Source: Porpolomopsis calyptriformis (Eukaryota; Basidiomycota; Agaricomycetes; Agaricales; Hygrophoraceae). Taken from it: DNA of 64,000 nt. How positions within the stretch are numbered: the stretch's first letter is position 1; each line of letters begins with the position of its first letter. Where the stretch lies: the NCBI GenBank assembly GCA_951640195.1, contig OX621169.1, positions 744,001 to 808,000 on the forward strand. The letters are read 5' to 3'. This document shows positions 22,370 through 34,200 of this stretch, in pieces. The notes beneath the pieces are model-generated. The model worked only from the letters and a program-made list of their open reading frames with translations. It had not been told where the DNA came from and ran no database searches. A program made the position numbers and the translations under genes.

Positions 22370-24716
22370 ATTGGAGGGGGGGACAGTGTGGGAGGGAAAC
22401 AAGCTGTGCGTCATTGTGAAATTGAAAGGAAGTAAACCTTAAGTTCTACTTCCCACGCTCCCCACACCTCCTCATCGTGCTCATTGATGGGCACAACTGC
22501 TTATTGGGTTTTCTTTTTTGCCCTTCTAGTCCTCATGGCTGTCGAATGTCCATCTTGTCATTCAAAGTTCAAGAACAACCATGGACTCTCAAGACACCGT
22601 GCATCATGTAAACAAGCCCGAGCCAGCAATGTTTGGCTGTCAGAGGGAGTTGAGCATGCGACAGCAGCAAAGGTTGCTCGTTGGCTTGCAGAGGATGTTG
22701 CACAGGAGCGGCAGAGACTGGAGGAGGATGTTCCTGCCATGCTGGAGGATGTTCTTGACATATGACTCTAATTTCATTTACTACTTATGTATTTTTTATC
22801 ACACTGATAATTCATACTCATAGACGTCTTATATGGATGTTAATACAGACCCACCTGAGATCTTTAGACCACCACCCACGACGTCTGGACGTCTGCGGCG
22901 GTTTCCACACCGCTATGAAGATTTTCTGCCGTCACTTTCCCGCTCACTTCTGCATATGCCAGAACCATCACATCCAGTGTGAAATAACCCACCATCACCA
23001 GTTCCAGATTTACTGGATTCTTCCCAATCATCATCACACAGTGGGGATTCATCAGCACCCCTTATTGAGACGGAACCGAATCAATTTGGTCTATATCGCG
23101 TATACGATACAATGCCATCTCATGATCCAGACCAAGCTATTTCCCTCGACGATCTCTGTAATGAGAACCGCCACCTGTCTGTCCCATCCAAGCCAACAGC
23201 CAATACCTTTGGTCCATTCCTCAATGTGACCATTTTCCGTATCATGGACTGGTTTTACAGCGGATCCCTTACCAAGTCTGTCGCCGATCTTCAATCCCTT
23301 GTCAACAATGTACTTCTGGCTGAAGACTTCAAGATAGATGAACTGCAGGGTTTTAGTGCGACAAGATCACTCAAGGAGTTGGACAAATACGAAGACTCAA
23401 ACATACCAGAATTTTCAGCTCAAGACGGCTGGCTCAAAGGCTCTGTCAAGCTCCATTTACCTGCTGAGAAGGTCGAGTTCATGTCTGAAAACCATGCCCC
23501 AGAATTTGAGGTTGATGGAATATGGTACTGAAAACTCACGCAAATCATTACTTCCACATGTCAGCAAACTGACTCAATCAACTTCCATCTCTCCCCATTC
23601 AAACTCTTCTGGAAGGCAACAGATGATGCCCCACCTGAGCGTCTTTATAGTGAAGTCTACAACACAGACGCCTTCTTACATGAATACAACAAAATTCAAG
23701 CTGAACATCGTAACGACGAACCTGCTCTCGAAAATGTTGTTGCAGCCCTCACGCCCTACTCCGACTCCACCCATCTCACTAACTTCGGGACAGCGTCTCT
23801 CTGGCCCATTTACCTCTTCTTTGGCAATATTTCTAAGTACATTTGTGCCAAGCCGACGTCCTTCTCTGCAAATCATCTGGCCTATATTCCTACGGTAAGT
23901 CTCTTTGGATAGTGCACGACATAATGATACATTGTGCCTCAGTTACCAGACACAATACAAGACGTATACCGCAATACATTCGGGAAAAGCGCAACTGCTG
24001 TGCTACTCACTCAACTCAAGAGGGATCTCATGCATGCGATCTGGGAGCTACTGCTCGATCCAGAGTTTATGCATGCATATGAACATGGGATCATCATCAA
24101 GTTTTGGGATGGCATGTTGAGGCGAGTATTTCCATGGTTTTTTGCCTACTCCTCTGACTACCCTGAGAAGTAAGTAGCCCTCATTCTTAATCTTATTTCT
24201 GTTTAATATACATTCTAATAGAGTCCTTCTGGCAACAATCTGGTCACTCTCGCATTGCCCATGTCCGCGCTGCAAAGTGAGGAAAGAAGACATACACAAA
24301 ATGGGTACAAAACGAGACATGCACTGTCGAGAAGATACATGGGAGGATAGCCAATGGCGGCAAGGAATAATCGAGACCGTGTGGGGGTGGATTTATGGAA
24401 AGGGGTATTCCGTCAACAGCAAAGCAGTTGATCGCATGCTAGTTGGTGACTCCTCAGTGCCTGTGCGCGTAAGTGCTTACTTCTAGTTCCAACATATCAT
24501 TGCGTACTGAAAATTCTAGAATACATTCTCTCGTTGCCTTCTTTGCTTTGGCCTGGATTTCTATTCCATGTTTGTTCCAGACCTCCTGCACGAGTTCAAA
24601 CTCGGTGTATGGAAGGCGACCTTCACCCATCTACTGCGCATACTGTATGCATCCGGTGGTGATGCAATACAGACACTTAATTGGAGGTAAACCTTGTCTC
24701 TTCATATACTTAATGC

Positions 24717-24828
24717 TGATGAAGTTGGTCGGATGAAAAATGTCGGATTAAGGAAAATACTAAAGATTACATAATCGATACGCGCGTACATTTGTATCAA
24801 TGGTGTCGTGATTGTACATATCCCAACA
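24717..24828 (-). repeat. Copia-1 3' LTR
   Basis: 112-bp LTR. Differs from its partner at two positions (CGCG versus CATG in the GATAC..CGTAC stretch), both transitions. Confidence 0.95.
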
Positions 24829-24835
24829 CTCCCCC

Positions 24836-27800
24836 TCAATCACAACGTAGTCCTAGCTTGTCGCGGAAGTACATAAACTTTGGAGCTGGGAGGGCTTTCG
24901 TGAAGATGTCGGCGATGTTTTCGGAGGTAGGGACATAGATGATTTCGACATCCTTGTTTGTTACCGATTCCCTGATGAAATGATATCGGATGTCGATGTG
25001 CTTGGATCGAGCATGGAACTTGTTGTTCTTCGCGAGGGCGATCGCGCCTTGGTTATCCGAATAGAGGGTAGTCGGGTTCGTGAATTTTGAGATGAGTTCT
25101 CCCAAAAATTGTCGTACCCATAATAGTTCCTTCAGGGCATGGGTTTGCCCGATGTACTCGGATTCTGTACTTGAGAGGGCCACGATAGGCTGCTTCTTCG
25201 AGCTCCATGTGACAGTCCCTTCTCCCATCCGCATCACATATCCGGATATTGAGTGTCTATCCAACTGGGATCCCCAGTCGGCATCAGTGTATATCACCGG
25301 GTCTGACTGTTCACCCCCACCCAAGACCAGCCATAGGTCCTTCGTTGAGTTGAGGTATATAATGAGGCGTTTTAAGGCCTCCCAGTGCGCCATTCCCGGG
25401 TTTTTAACGAATTGGGCAAGCTGCCCAACTTGAAATATCGCATCCGGCCGGGATATCATAACCGGCCAGAGAACATGACCTATAGCCTCGGCATAAGGTA
25501 CATCCTGCATCTCACTTATCTGATGTGGTGTAACAGGTGATTGATCTCCAGATAGCACCTGACCAGGCAGAGCCGGGAGATTTACAGGTTTGGCATCTGA
25601 TAGTCCAAACCTTGTTGCCATTGCCTCTATATAGGCTCGTTGGTTGATGGAGATGGTCCTGGTTGCTCTGTCCCTTCTTATCTCGAATCCTAGGAACCAG
25701 TGGATATCTCCCATATCTGCAATCTCGAAGTGGGTTTGAAGTCCTCGTTTGAATCCATTTATGGCTCGAATAGATGACCCGGCAATGGCCATGTCATCTG
25801 TGGCTACAGCAACAATGACAGATTTGTGGGCATTGCGTTTGAAGAATACAGAGTGGTCCACGCTTGATCGTTGGTATCCGAGCTTGTAGAACACTGCAGA
25901 AAGTGTTTCATACCATTCATGCCTGGCCTGTTTTAGTCCATACATTGCTTTCAGCAGATGACAGACCTTCCCTTCCTCTCCGGGTTTCAGAACTCCTTTC
26001 GGAGGCCACATATAGACCTCCTCCTTCAGTGGGGCATTGAGGTAAGCACTCTTGATATCTACCTGGTGGATTTCCCAGTCGAGTTGAGCAGCTAAAGAGA
26101 GGATGACTCGGACAGATGGCATCTTCGCAGCTGACGAGAACGTTTCCGTGTAATTCACACCATACGTTTGGCGGTGTCCACCAGCAACTATGCGAACCCG
26201 ACGTGTATCCACAACGTCATCCGCATTCCGTTTCTCCTTCAATACTTCGGAACATGGGATTACGGGTTTTCCAGGGGGTAGGTCGACAATCTCCCAAGTC
26301 CGGAGTTTCTGGAGTTGACCTATCTCATATTTCAGAGCAGCATCCCATGCCTTTCCATGTGGCCCCTCGAGTGCTTCAGTCATTGAGCATGGTTCCGAGC
26401 CCATGGATCCCGCTATCGCATAAAGCGGGTCAAGGGTTTCATCATCGGAATTGAAGTTGAGCAGGATTACTCCCCCTGGTTCATCACCACTCTCCAGACC
26501 GAGATCACAGATGAATGCCTCAGCATATGCTAGGGCAGCAGGTTCATAAACACCCCTTGTCATATCCCGGTAAGATCCCGGGGGTAAATGTGTACGCATT
26601 CCGCGTCCAAAGGTAGGTGCCAATTCCAGGATTTCTGGGATTTCCGGGTTAAGTCTCTGGGTTTCCGGAATTTTCAGAGTTTCCGGAACAACTTCGGAAT
26701 TGGGGGGTAGGTGTCTAGGTTCATCGGGATAGTGCTGGATGACTTTATTCTTCTCCCCTTCATCCAGGGTATCTTCAGGGATGATAATACCTTCACCCTG
26801 AAGCAGATGTAGGTCTTCCGGGTTGAACACAACATCCCGTTCGATACTGATGGTTCGCTTATCAGGCCAGTAAATCCGGAACCCTTTGCTCTTGGAATCG
26901 TATCCGACAAAGCGGGCTTTCCATGCACGTTCATCAAGCTTTCCAGCATGCAAGTCTTTCACATATGCGGCAGCTCCAAACTCATAGATCCCACCCAGAA
27001 ATGGTTTCTGGTCACGTACCATCTCATATGGGGTCTTTCCATTCAGTGCTCGGGTTTCAGTCCGGTTCTCTAGCCACACACAGTGGTGCATAGCTTCGGC
27101 CCAAAGGGATCGCGGTAATCCCGACGCAAAAAGGAGGGCACGGGCGTGTTCAGCATGGGTACGCATACCACGTTCGGAGACTCCATCCTGTTGAGGAGAG
27201 TCATGGACAGTAAGTTCATGTTTTGTCCCTTTCGTAGTGAGGTGGTGATCGAAGTCATTACTCAGGAATTCTCCCCCTCGATCACACCGGAGGTATTTGA
27301 TCCGGGCACCATTCTGTTGAGTATTAATGGCTGCCTCGTCCTTCTTGTAGGCATCGAGAGTTTCACTTTTCTTTGTGAGGAAGTAGACTTGTGTCTCATG
27401 GGAGTAGTTATCTTTTCGGAAGGCAGCATAGTGCTTCCCACCTAGGCTAGATGTCGAAGCAGGTCCCCAGAGATCCCAATGGACTCATTCACCATATTGT
27501 GTTGCTCGGGTAAGTGACTCTTTTGGAAATGGCTTTCGTGCCGCCTTTGCCTTTACGCATGGCTCACAAAATTCTTCCTTGGACAATGGGACAATCTCGA
27601 TACCCAATATCATTCCGTTCGATACCATACGCTTTACTGTCGACACAGCAATATGGCCCAACTTCCGGTGGGCCTCCATCAGCGTCATCTTGGTAGTCAC
27701 GGCATTCACATGATCACACCGGGTTTCAGTTCTGGGTGTAATCCTATATAACCCTTGGAATCGTGGGATCTTCGCTATCACATGTCCACAAGGGTGAGTA

Positions 27801-29116
27801 ACAATTGCGTGGTCTTTTCCGAAGACCACAGACTTGGCAGCTTGAGCTAGTCAGCTGACAGAAACAAGTGTGAAGGCTAAATCCAGTGCGTACACACAGT
27901 CCTTCAACATCACTGATGATGATGAACTGCCGTTAGGTAGCTCAATCCTTACGTCTCCAGTTCCGATTGCCTTAAACGTCCTTCCATCGGCAGTTTTGAT
28001 TTCGCGGTCAATCGGTACGTAGTTTTCAAACCTTGCCCTATCCGGGCAAAAGTGACGACTGGTGCCACTATCGAGGATCGTATCGCGACCCAATCCATCC
28101 AACCCGAGGTTAGATACGATGGCTTTAAAGTCCGAGGTGCATGTGAATGCAAACAAGTCATCGTTTTCTGATACTTTCGCTACATTAGCCGCCTCAAGTT
28201 TCTTTTTCGCCTTCAGTTGATGGGGACCTTGCCCCTCCATGCCGCCTCCTGGGGCATAACACGTTGCCTTCAGGTGACTGACCTTTTGGCAGTTATAGCA
28301 AGTTTTAGTTGTTGCGGACTTCTTTTCTGTGCGTTTCGATCCAGATCCTCGGGAACCTTGCGAGGCAAACATCGCTGCCTCAGCAGCCCTTTCTTGCCCA
28401 CTGGCAATCAAGTGGTGTTCCGCTTCCTGGATGAAAATTGACGCTAGGTCATCAGGCTGGATAGACTTTCCAGTAACCTTCATGGTGGTTTCGACCGTCT
28501 GCACAGTGGCACGGTAAACCTCCGGCATTGACGCAATCATTATATTGACCTGCATCGGGTCGGAAACAGGTGAGCTAGTCACCCTCAAATACTCCACCCG
28601 CTCTGTCATCTTAGCCAGATGAGCCTTCAGCTCGGCAAGATGTATCTTCGGGTCTGGAGACGATGCGCATCTCATGTTCTGTAGCGCATTGAGCATATCG
28701 ACCTGGTGAAGAACACTTTTCGTGGTCGCATCTGCTTTAACCATATCCCACATGTCCTTGGCAGTGGTAAGCTTCATGATCTTTTGTGACAAACGAGGTG
28801 AGACTGTCAAGAGGAGTAGATGTTGCGCAAGATACTCGCGCTGATCAAAGTCAAGCATTTTCTTCTCTCTAGTTTCGATTTGTTCATCAGTGGCATCTTT
28901 GCCATTGTACTGGGGGACACTATTAAGCTTGACCAGATCCACTGGCCGTTTGGATCGTCCATTCAAGTGGGGTACGAGGCCTTTTGAGCCCATCGCTTGC
29001 ATAGCCCTCGGCTCATAATCTGCCCAGTTGGAGCCATCATCTCGAAGTTTTGGAATGACCAAGGATTGGGAATTGGAGGTGAGTATAGAATCAGACATTG
29101 GTGAACCAGGGCTCAT
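24836..29116 (-). pseudogene. Copia-1 gag-pol polyprotein with two nonsense codons
   Basis: One long frame in the order gag, zinc knuckle CYNCQKVSHLKATC (CX2CX4HX4C), protease ILDSGTSRHFC, GAG-pre-integrase HRKLGHIAVSTVKRM, integrase core, reverse transcriptase (IKSAYLNAPLKEEVYM and catalytic VATDDMAIAG), and RNase H with ALSSTESEY and YSDNQGAIALAKNNK, ending KLGLRCD. The order integrase before reverse transcriptase is diagnostic of Copia/Pseudoviridae. TGA codons interrupt it at 27853-27851 (the sister copy has CGA) and 27487-27485 (shared with the sister). The ATG at the start of gag lies inside the primer binding site. Confidence 0.9.
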
Positions 29117-29120
29117 AACC

Positions 29121-29232
29121 TGATGAAGTTGGTCGGATGAAAAATGTCGGATTAAGGAAAATACTAAAGATTACATAATCGATACATGCGTACATTTGTA
29201 TCAATGGTGTCGTGATTGTACATATCCCAACA
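29121..29232 (-). repeat. Copia-1 5' LTR
   Basis: 112-bp LTR followed in transcription sense by the initiator-tRNA-complementary primer site and the gag start. Confidence 0.95.
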
Positions 29233-29268
29233 AATGCATACTCATACGTCCTTTACAGGTATCAACAA

Positions 29269-29637
29269 TGTTATGATTCAGTAGTCAAAGGGTTTTACTT
29301 CTCGCATTGGTGGGGCTGATGAGGGAATGGAATTCAACTAAAGAGTGGGGGAGCTAACTAGGAATCGAACTTAACCTACTGACTAGAGGTCAGGCTTTAT
29401 ATACTAACTACCTGAGTCGCCATGAGTCAGTCGTATGTACGATTACAAAGCGGAATCCGGAATGTGACTAGTGAAGAGTCACAAAAAGAATAATGGAAAC
29501 GGAATGTGACTCATGAAGAGTCGGAAGGAAGGTACATGTGATCAGTCTCTATATATAAAGCGGTAAAGCGGAAGGATGAACGGAATGGAGACTAATCAAG
29601 TATGACTAAAAAGAAAAAGAAAAAAGTGTCCATGACA
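29269..29637. mobile_element. Solo LTR (369 bp) in a transposase exon
   Basis: Begins TGTTATGATTCAG and ends CCATGACA (TG...CA). Flanks are AACAA on the left and GACAA on the right, a 5-bp target duplication with one later mismatch. Removing it rejoins TATCAACAA to GTCCCAACATTTGGC, giving YQQVPTFG, which fits Plavaka transposases. No internal coding sequence. The minus strand of about 29341-29415 contains a tRNA-like stretch with a B-box-like GTTCGATTCC. Its parent element is not in the window. Confidence 0.8.
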
Positions 29638-30770
29638 GACAAGTCCCAACATTTGGCCAGGATACGATACGAAAATTCACTAACAATGCTTCAGGGATGA
29701 AAAAACTCGCTGCACAAGATTTCAAGGACTTCCTTCAGGTATGTTGTTCGAATTTCTTCATTCATGCATCACTCATACAGTATTCTAGTGTGCGATCCCG
29801 GTATTCGAAGGGTTACTTCCAACCCCCCATAACAAGATGATACTCAATCTCCTGTTTGCCCTCTCGACATGGCATGCCCTTGCCAAGCTACGTCTGCATA
29901 CCGAATTGACTCTGTATTTTTTGCAATCGATCACTTCTGCTGTTGGGCATCTCATGCGTCAGTTTACGCGAACAGTTTGCGAAGCATTTGCGACATATGA
30001 ACTACCATCTGAGGAGGCTGCATGTGGACGACGTATGGCTTCCAAAGCTTTTGGACACAAACGAAAGACGCAGGCAAGGGGTGGGGCAAAACCACAGGCT
30101 TTCAATCTGTCAACGTATAAGTTCCATGCTCTAGGCGATTACGTTTCAAGTATACGATCATTTGGCACAAGTGAAAATTTCACGACTCAAGTGGTAAGTC
30201 CTTTGTTCAAGTGCGTATGGGCCTTGCTAACCATTTCTATTCAGGGAGAATTAGAGCATAAACACGTCAAGAAATTTTACCTTAGGACGAACAAAATGAG
30301 AACGTACACAGAACAAATCGCCAAGCATCAACGGCGGGAACAGACTTTGCGAAAAATATCACTTCAACTGAAAAAGGATCCCCCCGCTTGCAATATCGCC
30401 ACATTTGACTCAGATGATCCAAGTCGCCGCTACCACATCTCTCAAGACGGTGACCCTGAAAATGTAATATGGTTTCTTGTTGACAATGTAGGAGATCCGG
30501 CCATCCAAGTGAGTTCACTTTAATTCCCATCCAAGTTTTTCCTGATGGGATACACTGTAGGATTTCCTACTGAAACTTCAAGACCATCTACTAACGCGCA
30601 TCTTGGGGGATTCCGCCATCGACTCAACATTCACTGACGAAGATCGCGGATGTATCTCATTCACCAACAACCGAATCTTTCGACACAAAGTCTTACGGAT
30701 CAACTATACTACCTACGATATGTGGAGGTGCCAAGATACACTCAACCCACGGGTTCCTGGCCATGCGAAT

Positions 30771-31149
30771 TGTTAAGGCGCAGTAGTCTTTCGGTCGGCT
30801 TAGAGAGGTCAACGGATAGAGCAGAGATCCCAGTCAAATGACTAGGGTGGGGTGTCTATGTTGAGATCGAAACTAAGGATACAAACTCTAGCTACGCTAT
30901 TTATCTACTTCTGAGTTTGAATCCTACGACTCAACGATGATCCATGGAACGGCTGATTCAGCTGCTGCGGATGGCTGCGCAACTGCGGATGGCGTCATTG
31001 CCGACCAATGGCGGAAGTTGCTCATGTGTGATGGTCACAAGTGACAAGAAGGAAACGATAGGATAAGGAAGGTGGTGAATGAGTGAGACAAGATTAGATA
31101 GGCTGCGATAAGATAAGATAAAATGGAAAAGAATGAACGTATCGTAACA
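30771..31149 (-). repeat. Gypsy 3' LTR
   Basis: 379-bp LTR with a single copy of the 18-bp unit that is doubled in the partner. Confidence 0.95.
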
Positions 31150-31272
31150 TCACTCTCCCTTCAGAATCGCGTCCGCGCGAGTTCAACGTAGGCGTTGGAG
31201 ATGTCTTGAGCAGTCTCGTAAAAGCCAGCGGGGTGCGTAACAGGGAATAGCAGGGAGGTAATGGCCGTATCG

Positions 31273-34200
31273 TCATTGGATATCCACGGCCAAAAGAGGG
31301 AGCGTAAGCTGGTACAAGTGGAGCGCTTGACCACAACTGTCCAGTCGTGCAACGAGGGTGACTGCATTGGTTGGGCCTTCCTCGTAGATCCAGACTCGTC
31401 GTACATGTATGGGGAGATGGGGGAAGAGGACAGAGACGTCGAAATTGGAGTCCAGGGCACGATCGACTTCGGTGGGCGTAAGTGGGACAATGACATCGAT
31501 GTTGTCGGACATCGTCGGTGGTTTGTAGCCTTCGCCGTGCGAATCCGTGATTGGGTCGTAGAGACGATCGTCGATGCCAAAGAAGTCGTCCATGCGAATG
31601 ATACGGATCCGAAGCCTCGGGGCTGGTCGTTTCGGGTTCAGAGTGTGGAACTCGTCGACTAACTCTTGGGCATGCGCGACATCGGATGCGGACTGCCAAG
31701 TGTTCTCTTCGTTGGTGTAGCCTTCCCAATGTACCAGATATTGGAGCTGCTTTCGATGGATTTGGGAATCCAGAATTTTCTCGACGACGTATTCGGTTTC
31801 ATCGTCCAACTGGAGGGGAGGAGGAGGAGGAGGAGCCCTTTGGTTCGGATAGGAAGAGTGACGGTAAGGGGATAGATAGGACTCGTTGAAGACTGGGTGT
31901 AAACCCATCCATTCGTGAGGGAGTTCGAGTTGGTAGGCAGAACGACCAATTTTTTCAATGACCCTGAAGGGTCCGAAGCGTTTGTTATCGAGCTTCTTCA
32001 TTGCATGATTGGTCTTAATGTTCGTGGCGGCGAGCCAGACTTTGTCTCCGGGGGCGTACTCCTGAACAGGTCGGGATCGTTTATCGTGACTAGCCTTCAT
32101 TTGTTTGTTGGCCTGCCTGAGGGCAGACTCAGTCTCCCGACGGACTTGCTTCATTCGCTCTGCGAACTGGGTAGCGAATTCGTTTCGGACTTCCCTTCGG
32201 GTATCATTTCCAGACCAAGGATGTTGACCGTAATTGACGTAGAAAGGAGTTTGGGTGGTGGCAGCGTGGACAGAGTTATTATATGAGAACTCAGCTAGTG
32301 CCAACCATTCCTTCCAATTATCCTGACGATGATTGATGAAGACTCGCAGATATTGCTCGAGAGTCTGATTCATTCGTTCGGACTGGCCATCGGTTTGAGG
32401 GTGGTAAGCAGTGGAAACGTTTTGTGTTGTGCCTAAGAGGCGGAAGAGATCAGTCATGTACTTGGATACGAACCGTGGATCGCGATCGTGAATAATCCGT
32501 CGTGGGACTCCGTGATCTCGGATGACGCGGTCCCGAATGATCTTTGCGAAGCCTTCCGAATTGAGTTCGATGTGGGTGGCTTCGAACTTGACGGCTTTCG
32601 AAAAGGTGTCAACGATGGTCAGGACGGCATTGTAACCCTGACATTCGGGGATCGGTCCTACAAGATCGACGGTGATCGTGTCCCAAGGGCGAGTCGGGGG
32701 ATCGAATGGGTGGAGTGGGGTCTTCGCGGATAGACGAGATGCCTTGGTGCGTTGACAAGTCTCACAACCGGAGATGTACTGTTTCACATCCCGACGGATG
32801 GTGGGCCACCAGTAATCACAACAAAGGACTTCGGTAGTCTTGAAGGGACCGTAATGTCCTGATAAGGGGGTGTCGTGATACTGAGAGATAATTTCGCCAC
32901 GGAGAGGTTTGTCAATAGAGACATAAATCCGATCGTTGAAGGTGAGAATACCATCGTCCTGGGTCTTCCAACCGTTTTCTCGTTTTCTTCGAAGGAGCGT
33001 GACGGAATCTTCTTGGTTCCGATAGGAATTCTTGATGCGTAAGCGAAGGTGGTCAGGTTCAACATCGAGTTGAACCGGTCGAAGGTCTACGACAGGGTGA
33101 GAACCGATAGAAAAAAGAGAGTTGGGTAAGAGAATCGTGTCGTCGTTGTCGTCCACCCCCCTCTCAAATCCTGGTCGCCTCGACAGGATGTCAGCCTTCG
33201 AGTTGGCCTTACCAGCGACATGATGAAGGGTGAAGTGGAAGTCCTGCAACTCCGTAAGCCAGCGAGCCTGACGTCTATTAAGCTTCTGTGGCTTTTTGAA
33301 GTATTGGAGGTTGGCGTGATCAGTCCAAACCTCAAAGACTTGCTTCGCGGACAACAAATGTTTGCGAAACTCTTGGAGAGCGGCCATTATTGCGAGGAGT
33401 TCGCGATCGTAAACTTGATAATTTCGTTCCGCGGGGCTGAATGATTTCGAGAGGAATCCGATGGGCTTCCAGATGTTTTCTTGTTTTTGTGAGAGTATAG
33501 CGCCCAGAGCGTATTCGGAAGCATCAGTCTCGATACGGAGTAAGTCATAATCATTAGCGATAGAAAGGATAGGAGCGGAAGTAATGATAGTTTTGAGGGC
33601 GTCGAAGGCGTCCTGACATTGATCAGTCCATTCGAAAGGAGTGTTACCAGTTAAGACATTAAGGGGGCGGGCAATACCAGCAAAATGGTGGATGAAGCGA
33701 CGGTAGAAGTTGCAAAATCCAAGGAAAGACTGAACGTCGCGTTTACAGGTCGGAATCGGCCAATCGGTGATACCTTGGACCTTGATCGGGTCCATCTTGA
33801 CTTGGCCTTCCGAGACAACAACTCCGAGATATTCCACTTGTTTTTGATCGAACTCGCATTTATCGGGCTTGAGGTAAAGTTTGTGTTCACGGAGTAGAGA
33901 CATGACTTCGTGGACATGCCGATGATGCGTCTCGAGATCCTTGTCAAAGATCAGTATATCGTCGATATAGATCAATACGTGACCTTGGTGGATCTGGACA
34001 TGGAAGATGTCGTTCATCATTGTCTGAAAGGTGGCAGGCGAGTTTGTGAGTCCAAAGAACATGACCAGGGGTTCGAACAAGCCACGGTTGGTCCTGAACG
34101 CGGCTTTGTGTTCGTCGCCTTCCTTGATGCGAACATTGTTGTAGCCCCAACGAATGTCCAATTTGGTGAAGTAACGGGCATTCTGGAGGGTGTCGATGAG

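Larger units (their letters stand above)
24717..29232 (-). mobile_element. Copia-1 LTR retrotransposon
   Basis: Identical 112-bp LTR pair apart from two transitions (24717-24828 and 29121-29232), with TG...CA ends and the 5-bp target duplication AATGC on both sides. Transcribed on the minus strand. Next to the 5' LTR is GGTTATGAGCCC, complementary to the anticodon arm of initiator tRNA-Met, as in copia and Ty5 half-tRNA priming. A purine tract (TTGAGGGGGAG) precedes the 3' LTR. It sits in an intron of the Plavaka transposase with both splice sites intact. It is a sister of Copia-2: apart from the two small insertions in Copia-2 the copies have the same length. Confidence 0.95.

Noticed and set aside
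29341..29415. Functional tRNA gene
   Set aside because: The 3' acceptor-like part has no matching 5' acceptor strand and the loop lacks U at the position before the anticodon.
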